This document shows, piece by piece, positions 12,626 to 15,420 of a DNA stretch of 15,420 nucleotides; within the stretch, counting starts at the first letter, position 1; every line of letters begins with the position of its first letter. A model generated the notes under the pieces. The model was not told the DNA's origin and ran no database searches. It worked only from the letters and a program-made list of their open reading frames with translations. Both the position numbers and the translations under genes were made by a program. Source of the stretch: VFZS01 sp964353255 (GTDB lineage Bacteria > Acidobacteriota > Terriglobia > Bryobacterales > Bryobacteraceae); contig CAYGVJ010000126.1 in the NCBI GenBank assembly GCA_964353255.1, forward strand, positions 1 to 15,420. The letters run 5' to 3'.

Positions 12626-13110
12626 CCGTCAATCTGGACACCTTGAAGAGCGAGATCCTCAGTCGCCTCGCCGGCGAGGGTTTCGTGGTTTTCCACGGGT
12701 ACTCAAGGCTGGCGGACAGCGACTCGTTTGTGGCCTGGGACATCGAGCGCCAGCCGGACTACCGGATGTTCCTGGAGGCCGCCAAGCAGGCCGAGGTTAA
12801 GCTGGTGGTCTACAATGAGCGGGTCTTCTCCGCCCCGATGCTCGAAGACACGGCGGAGCGCCTGGCGGCCGCCAACCTGACCGGCGAGGAGCGGCGCAGT
12901 CTGGAGCGGCGCCTGCGCGAGTTTCGCCCTTACGAGGGCTTCACCGCCGGAGTCGAGCTGTCCTTCGATTACCAGGGCCGGGTTTACCTGTTCCGCATCA
13001 GCGCGGAGTGGTATGAAGACTACCTGGACCTGGCTGACGAGATCGACGGCGCCAGCGAGGCGGAAGCCGAAGAAGGCGACTCGATGAGCGGTTACTACTC
13101 CAGCAACTGA
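12622..13110 (+). CDS. Unknown protein with acidic, Ser/Tyr-ending tail
   Basis: A 162-residue protein with no family I recognise. Its ATG overlaps the aldehyde dehydrogenase stop (ATGA), so it is translated with the BMC genes. It has no signal peptide or membrane segment. The first 45 residues (LSRLAGEGFVVFHGYSRLADSDSFVAWDIERQPDYRMFL when read in pieces) predict a small alpha/beta fold. A charged helical stretch follows (RLAAANLTGEERRSLERRLREF), then beta-rich GVELSFDYQGRVYLFRIS and WYEDYLDLADEID. The end is strongly acidic (EAEAEEGD) followed by SMSGYYSSN. Being cytoplasmic and locked between the shell/dehydrogenase genes and recJ, it may be a microcompartment accessory or a lineage-specific housekeeping protein; the sequence does not decide. 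Confidence 0.85.
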   Translation: MTVNLDTLKSEILSRLAGEGFVVFHGYSRLADSDSFVAWDIERQPDYRMFLEAAKQAEVKLVVYNERVFSAPMLEDTAERLAAANLTGEERRSLERRLREFRPYEGFTAGVELSFDYQGRVYLFRISAEWYEDYLDLADEIDGASEAEAEEGDSMSGYYSSN

Positions 13111-13122
13111 AGGCCGCCGACT

Positions 13123-14853
13123 GTGACCGGGGCCCGCTGGCTGCTCCCGCAAACTGACCGGCGGCAAGCCTCGAGCCTGGCGAGTGCCCTCGGGGTGTCG
13201 CTGCCCACGGCCCAGGTGCTGGTCCGCCGCGGCTATCAGGATGCGCAAGCGGCGCGGAAATTCCTGCGACCCTCCCTGGACGACCTGCCGGATCCCCGCC
13301 TGCTGCGGGGTTTGCCGGCGGCCCTGGAACGGCTCCAGCGCGCCGTGGCGCAGCGGGAGAAGATCCTGCTTTACGGCGACTACGACGTGGACGGCGTCAC
13401 GGCAATCGTCATCCTGAAGTCGGCCATCGAGTTGGCGGGGGGACAGTGCGGCTTCCACGTGCCGCACCGCTTGAAAGACGGCTACGGGATGCAGGCCGAC
13501 GTCATCGAGCGGGCCGCGGCCGAGGGAGTCACTCTGCTGGTGAGCGTCGATACCGGCATCCGCGCCGCCGAAGTAGTGCGCCACGCCGCCCAGCTCGGCA
13601 TAGACGTGATCGTCACCGACCACCACATACCGGACGCCGAGCTGCCGCCCGCCCTGGCGGTGCTCAACCCGAAGCAGCCGGGCTGCGCCTACCCGGAGAA
13701 AAACCTCTGCGGGGCGGGCGTCGCCTTCAAGCTGGTGCAGGCGTTGCTTGGCGAGTTGGGCTGGCCCGCCGAGAAGCTCCAGCGCATGATCCGCTCCTTT
13801 TTGAAGCTGGTGGCCATCGGGACGGTGGCGGATGTGGTGCCGCTGACCGGCGAGAACCGCGTCCTGGTCAAACACGGCCTGGAGGAGCTGCGCGCGGTCC
13901 GCAGCCCCGGCCTGCGGGCCCTGTTCGAGGTGGCCGGCCTGGCCGAGGGCGACGCCCCTTCCGCCGCGCGGGTGGCTTTCCGGATCGCGCCCCGGCTCAA
14001 CGCCGCCGGACGCATGGCGGACGCCAGCCAGGCCATCCGTCTGCTGCTCACCAGGGATGAGGCCGAGGCCCGCCGCATCGCCACCGAGCTCGATGCGCTG
14101 AACGCCGAGCGGCAGCAAACCGAAAACCAGATTGTCCGCGCCATCTTGGAGGAGTGCCTGCGCACGCCGGTCACCGAGCGCCAGGCCGCGCTGGTGTTCC
14201 TCGGCCAGGGCTGGCACCGCGGGGTAGTCGGCATCGTGGCGAACCGCCTGGTGGAACGCTTTCATCGGCCCGTCTTCGTGTTGAGCGAGGACACCGAAAC
14301 CGGCCTGGCGCAGGGCTCTGGGCGCAGCACCCCGGCTTTCGATCTGCTGGGCGCGCTGGAGTCCATGGGGGACCTGTTCACCCGGTTCGGCGGGCACCGG
14401 CAGGCCGCCGGAGTTAGCCTGCGTTCAGAGCGGGTAGAGGAGTTCCGCGAGCGGTTAAGCGCGCACGCCGCGCGCCGTCTTAAGCCCGAGGACTTCGTGC
14501 CCCAACTTGAAGTGGACGCCGAGGTGGACTTTCCGGAAATCACCGACGCTTTCGTGGCCGAGGTGCTGTCGCTGGCGCCGTTCGGTTTCGGGAATCCCGC
14601 ACCGGTGTTCGCCGTCTACGGCGCGGAGGTGGCCGGCCCGCCAGGAGTGTTCAAGGAGCGGCATCTGCGAGTGAACCTACAGCAGCAGGGGCGCCTGCTG
14701 AGCGTGAAGGCCTTCGATTTCGCGGAGCGGCTCGGCGAGCTGGCGCCCGGGGCGCTAGTGGACGCCGCCCTCGGTTTCGAGCAGGACGACTATGCCGCCC
14801 GCCGGGGCCTGCCCGGCTGGGCGGCGGTGCTGCGCGATGTGCGGCGGGGCTGA
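13123..14853 (+). CDS. recJ: Single-stranded-DNA exonuclease RecJ
   Basis: 5'-to-3' exonuclease acting in recombination and mismatch repair, 576 residues, normal for RecJ. The DHH domain has all metal motifs: YGDYDVDG (84-91; Asp86, Asp88, Asp90), SVDTG (Asp143) and TDHH (Asp166, His167, His168), plus PHRLKDGYG. The central part contains AIGTVADVVPL and RIAPRLNAAGRM. The DHHA1 domain has GWHRGVVGIVANRL and GGHRQAAG, and the OB-fold ends with FGFGNPAPVF and a short acidic/aromatic tail. GTG at 13123 is preferred; TGAAGG (13108-13113) lies 9 bases upstream and overlaps the stop of the previous gene. Only 12 bases separate it from the unknown gene, so it may share the BMC transcript, but its role is DNA repair. 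Confidence 0.96.
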   Translation: MTGARWLLPQTDRRQASSLASALGVSLPTAQVLVRRGYQDAQAARKFLRPSLDDLPDPRLLRGLPAALERLQRAVAQREKILLYGDYDVDGVTAIVILKSAIELAGGQCGFHVPHRLKDGYGMQADVIERAAAEGVTLLVSVDTGIRAAEVVRHAAQLGIDVIVTDHHIPDAELPPALAVLNPKQPGCAYPEKNLCGAGVAFKLVQALLGELGWPAEKLQRMIRSFLKLVAIGTVADVVPLTGENRVLVKHGLEELRAVRSPGLRALFEVAGLAEGDAPSAARVAFRIAPRLNAAGRMADASQAIRLLLTRDEAEARRIATELDALNAERQQTENQIVRAILEECLRTPVTERQAALVFLGQGWHRGVVGIVANRLVERFHRPVFVLSEDTETGLAQGSGRSTPAFDLLGALESMGDLFTRFGGHRQAAGVSLRSERVEEFRERLSAHAARRLKPEDFVPQLEVDAEVDFPEITDAFVAEVLSLAPFGFGNPAPVFAVYGAEVAGPPGVFKERHLRVNLQQQGRLLSVKAFDFAERLGELAPGALVDAALGFEQDDYAARRGLPGWAAVLRDVRRG

Positions 14854-14855
14854 GC

Positions 14856-14877
14856 GGCCCGGCTTTCCAGCCGGGCC
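14856..14877. terminator. Strong hairpin after recJ
   Basis: GGCCCGGCT and AGCCGGGCC form a perfect 9-bp stem with loop TTCC, three bases after the recJ stop. AAA rather than a T-run follows, so it may work as a transcript end or 3' stabiliser rather than a classical intrinsic terminator. It resembles the other GC-rich palindromes in the window. Confidence 0.55.
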
Positions 14878-14884
14878 AAACCTC

Positions 14885-14986
14885 TCAGGGGCGTGCGCTT
14901 GCAGGCAGGCGCTTCAGAATCTGCTCGTAAACCTCTGTCGCCGTCTTACCACTGACTGGTCTCGTCAAGCAGAAACTCTTCCGGCG
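14885..14986 (-). other. Short reverse frame, possible 3' remnant of a lost partner gene
   Basis: Just downstream of the minus-strand nucleotidyltransferase a 33-codon frame ends in TGA at 14885 and reads plausibly as protein (SGKTATEVYEQILKRLP). It overlaps the end of the nucleotidyltransferase in another frame and has no ATG start; TTG is the only nearby option. It could be the tail of a deleted gene. I do not recognise it. Confidence 0.2.
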
Positions 14987-15303
14987 TCATAAAGCAGTCT
15001 CCCCTCCCGGACGACCGTCGCCGGCAACGATGCTCTGACATGGGCAGCCCGCCCGTCAAAGTCGCTTCGGCGCCAAGGGACAACATCGACGGGGCAGCCC
15101 ACGCCGCGCAATCGGTCGTAAACGCCGGCCGCACGCAGGAGCTCGGCCGGGGCCTCATCCCGCAACACCACCAGGAAATCCAGATCACTGTCCGGGCTCG
15201 ACTCCTCCCGCGCCGCTGAGCCGAACAGGTAGATCCGGTCCGGCTTGAAATAGTCCACCAACCGGCGCGTAATCTCCTCGATGGCCTCCTGCTGTCTGCT
15301 CAT
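14965..15303 (-). CDS. MNT-type minimal nucleotidyltransferase
   Basis: A 112-residue protein from ATG 15303 (an ATG at 15315 would add MGNR). It has the pol-beta nucleotidyltransferase signature FGSAAREESSPDSDLDFLVV, with the Gly-Ser and the two catalytic Asp residues of SDLD, and a third acidic strand PVDVVPW. Such proteins are usually the antitoxin half of MNT-HEPN modules, where they AMPylate the HEPN RNase. Here no HEPN gene follows: a gap of about 80 bases leads to the recJ hairpin, and only a short broken frame is visible. Upstream on the minus strand, the window holds no gene. ATG 15303 is preferred because GGGA lies 6 bases before it. It is probably an orphan, or its partner lies beyond the window edge. 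Confidence 0.85.
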   Translation of the reverse strand: MSRQQEAIEEITRRLVDYFKPDRIYLFGSAAREESSPDSDLDFLVVLRDEAPAELLRAAGVYDRLRGVGCPVDVVPWRRSDFDGRAAHVRASLPATVVREGRLLYDAGRVSA

Positions 15304-15390
15304 CCTATTTCCCATTATCGCCGCTTCGACAAGCCGCGGCGCGGCCAGCGCTCGCGATCAGACGGGACCGTAATCCGTACGTAAGAATCT

Positions 15391-15410
15391 GTCCGGCCAG
15401 GGGGCCGGAC
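15391..15410. repeat. GC-rich hairpin near the window end
   Basis: GTCCGGCC and GGCCGGAC form a perfect 8-bp stem with loop AGGG. It lies in the region upstream of the nucleotidyltransferase (15304-15420), which contains no gene. It is similar in size and make-up to the hairpins at 9261-9278 and 14856-14877. Confidence 0.5.
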
Positions 15411-15420
15411 GCGGACGGGG

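Noticed and set aside
12703..14397. Very long open frame (564 codons) on the minus strand opposite recJ and the preceding gene
   Set aside because: The plus-strand RecJ is complete with all motifs; the reverse frame has no recognisable domain and arises from GC-rich codon bias.
14856..14877. Hairpin after recJ considered as a classical rho-independent terminator
   Set aside because: The stem is strong but no T-run follows on either strand, so it is listed only as terminator-like.

Overview
The window is GC-rich, tightly packed bacterial chromosome. The content points to a Gram-negative bacterium: a secreted POTRA-repeat protein implies an outer membrane, alongside a Tad/CpaF secretion ATPase. 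Three things together, an E3-LipB-E2 cluster, a very small microcompartment locus and GC-rich short palindromes scattered between and inside genes, suggest an Acidobacteriota-like organism. That placement is an inference from general look, not from a marker gene.

Layout. 1-1185: 3' part of a CpaF/TadA-type secretion ATPase. 1221-1782: two overlapping small genes forming a PemK/MazF-type toxin-antitoxin module. 1808-1829: a perfect hairpin between convergent genes. 1875-4049 (minus): an aldo/keto-reductase-like protein that seems to lack its catalytic tetrad, preceded by a secreted protein of about four POTRA repeats and no barrel. 4125-5944 (plus): a two-gene cassette of an ABC/RecF-like ATPase and a DUF4276 (Toprim-like) protein, with visibly lower GC than its surroundings; this is the best candidate for an undescribed system, probably anti-phage defence. 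5970-9233: dihydrolipoyl dehydrogenase (E3), lipoyl(octanoyl) transferase LipB and a 2-oxoacid dehydrogenase E2, overlapping and surely co-transcribed. 9241-9635: hairpins followed by a degraded, internally deleted copy of the E2 3' end. 9627-10370 (minus): a metallophosphoesterase interrupted by one in-frame TAG. 10516-12625: a BMC-H shell protein and a large CoA-acylating-type aldehyde dehydrogenase with an unusual C-terminal extension. 12622-13110: an unknown acidic-tailed protein. 13123-14853: RecJ. 14965-15303 (minus): a MNT-type nucleotidyltransferase, then a GC-rich hairpin near the window end.

How the genes fit together. LpdA, LipB and E2 form a coherent unit: LipB attaches octanoate to the E2 lipoyl lysine (LipA, not in the window, would add sulfur), and E3 reoxidises the lipoyl arm. 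The shell protein and aldehyde dehydrogenase form a minimal microcompartment locus in which the dehydrogenase tail carries two short amphipathic helices of the kind that target cargo. The ATPase/DUF4276 pair resembles the ATPase-plus-Toprim design of OLD and PARIS systems. The window also shows local decay and rearrangement: the E2 remnant, the stop codon in the phosphoesterase, and palindromes sitting inside the E2 coding sequence.
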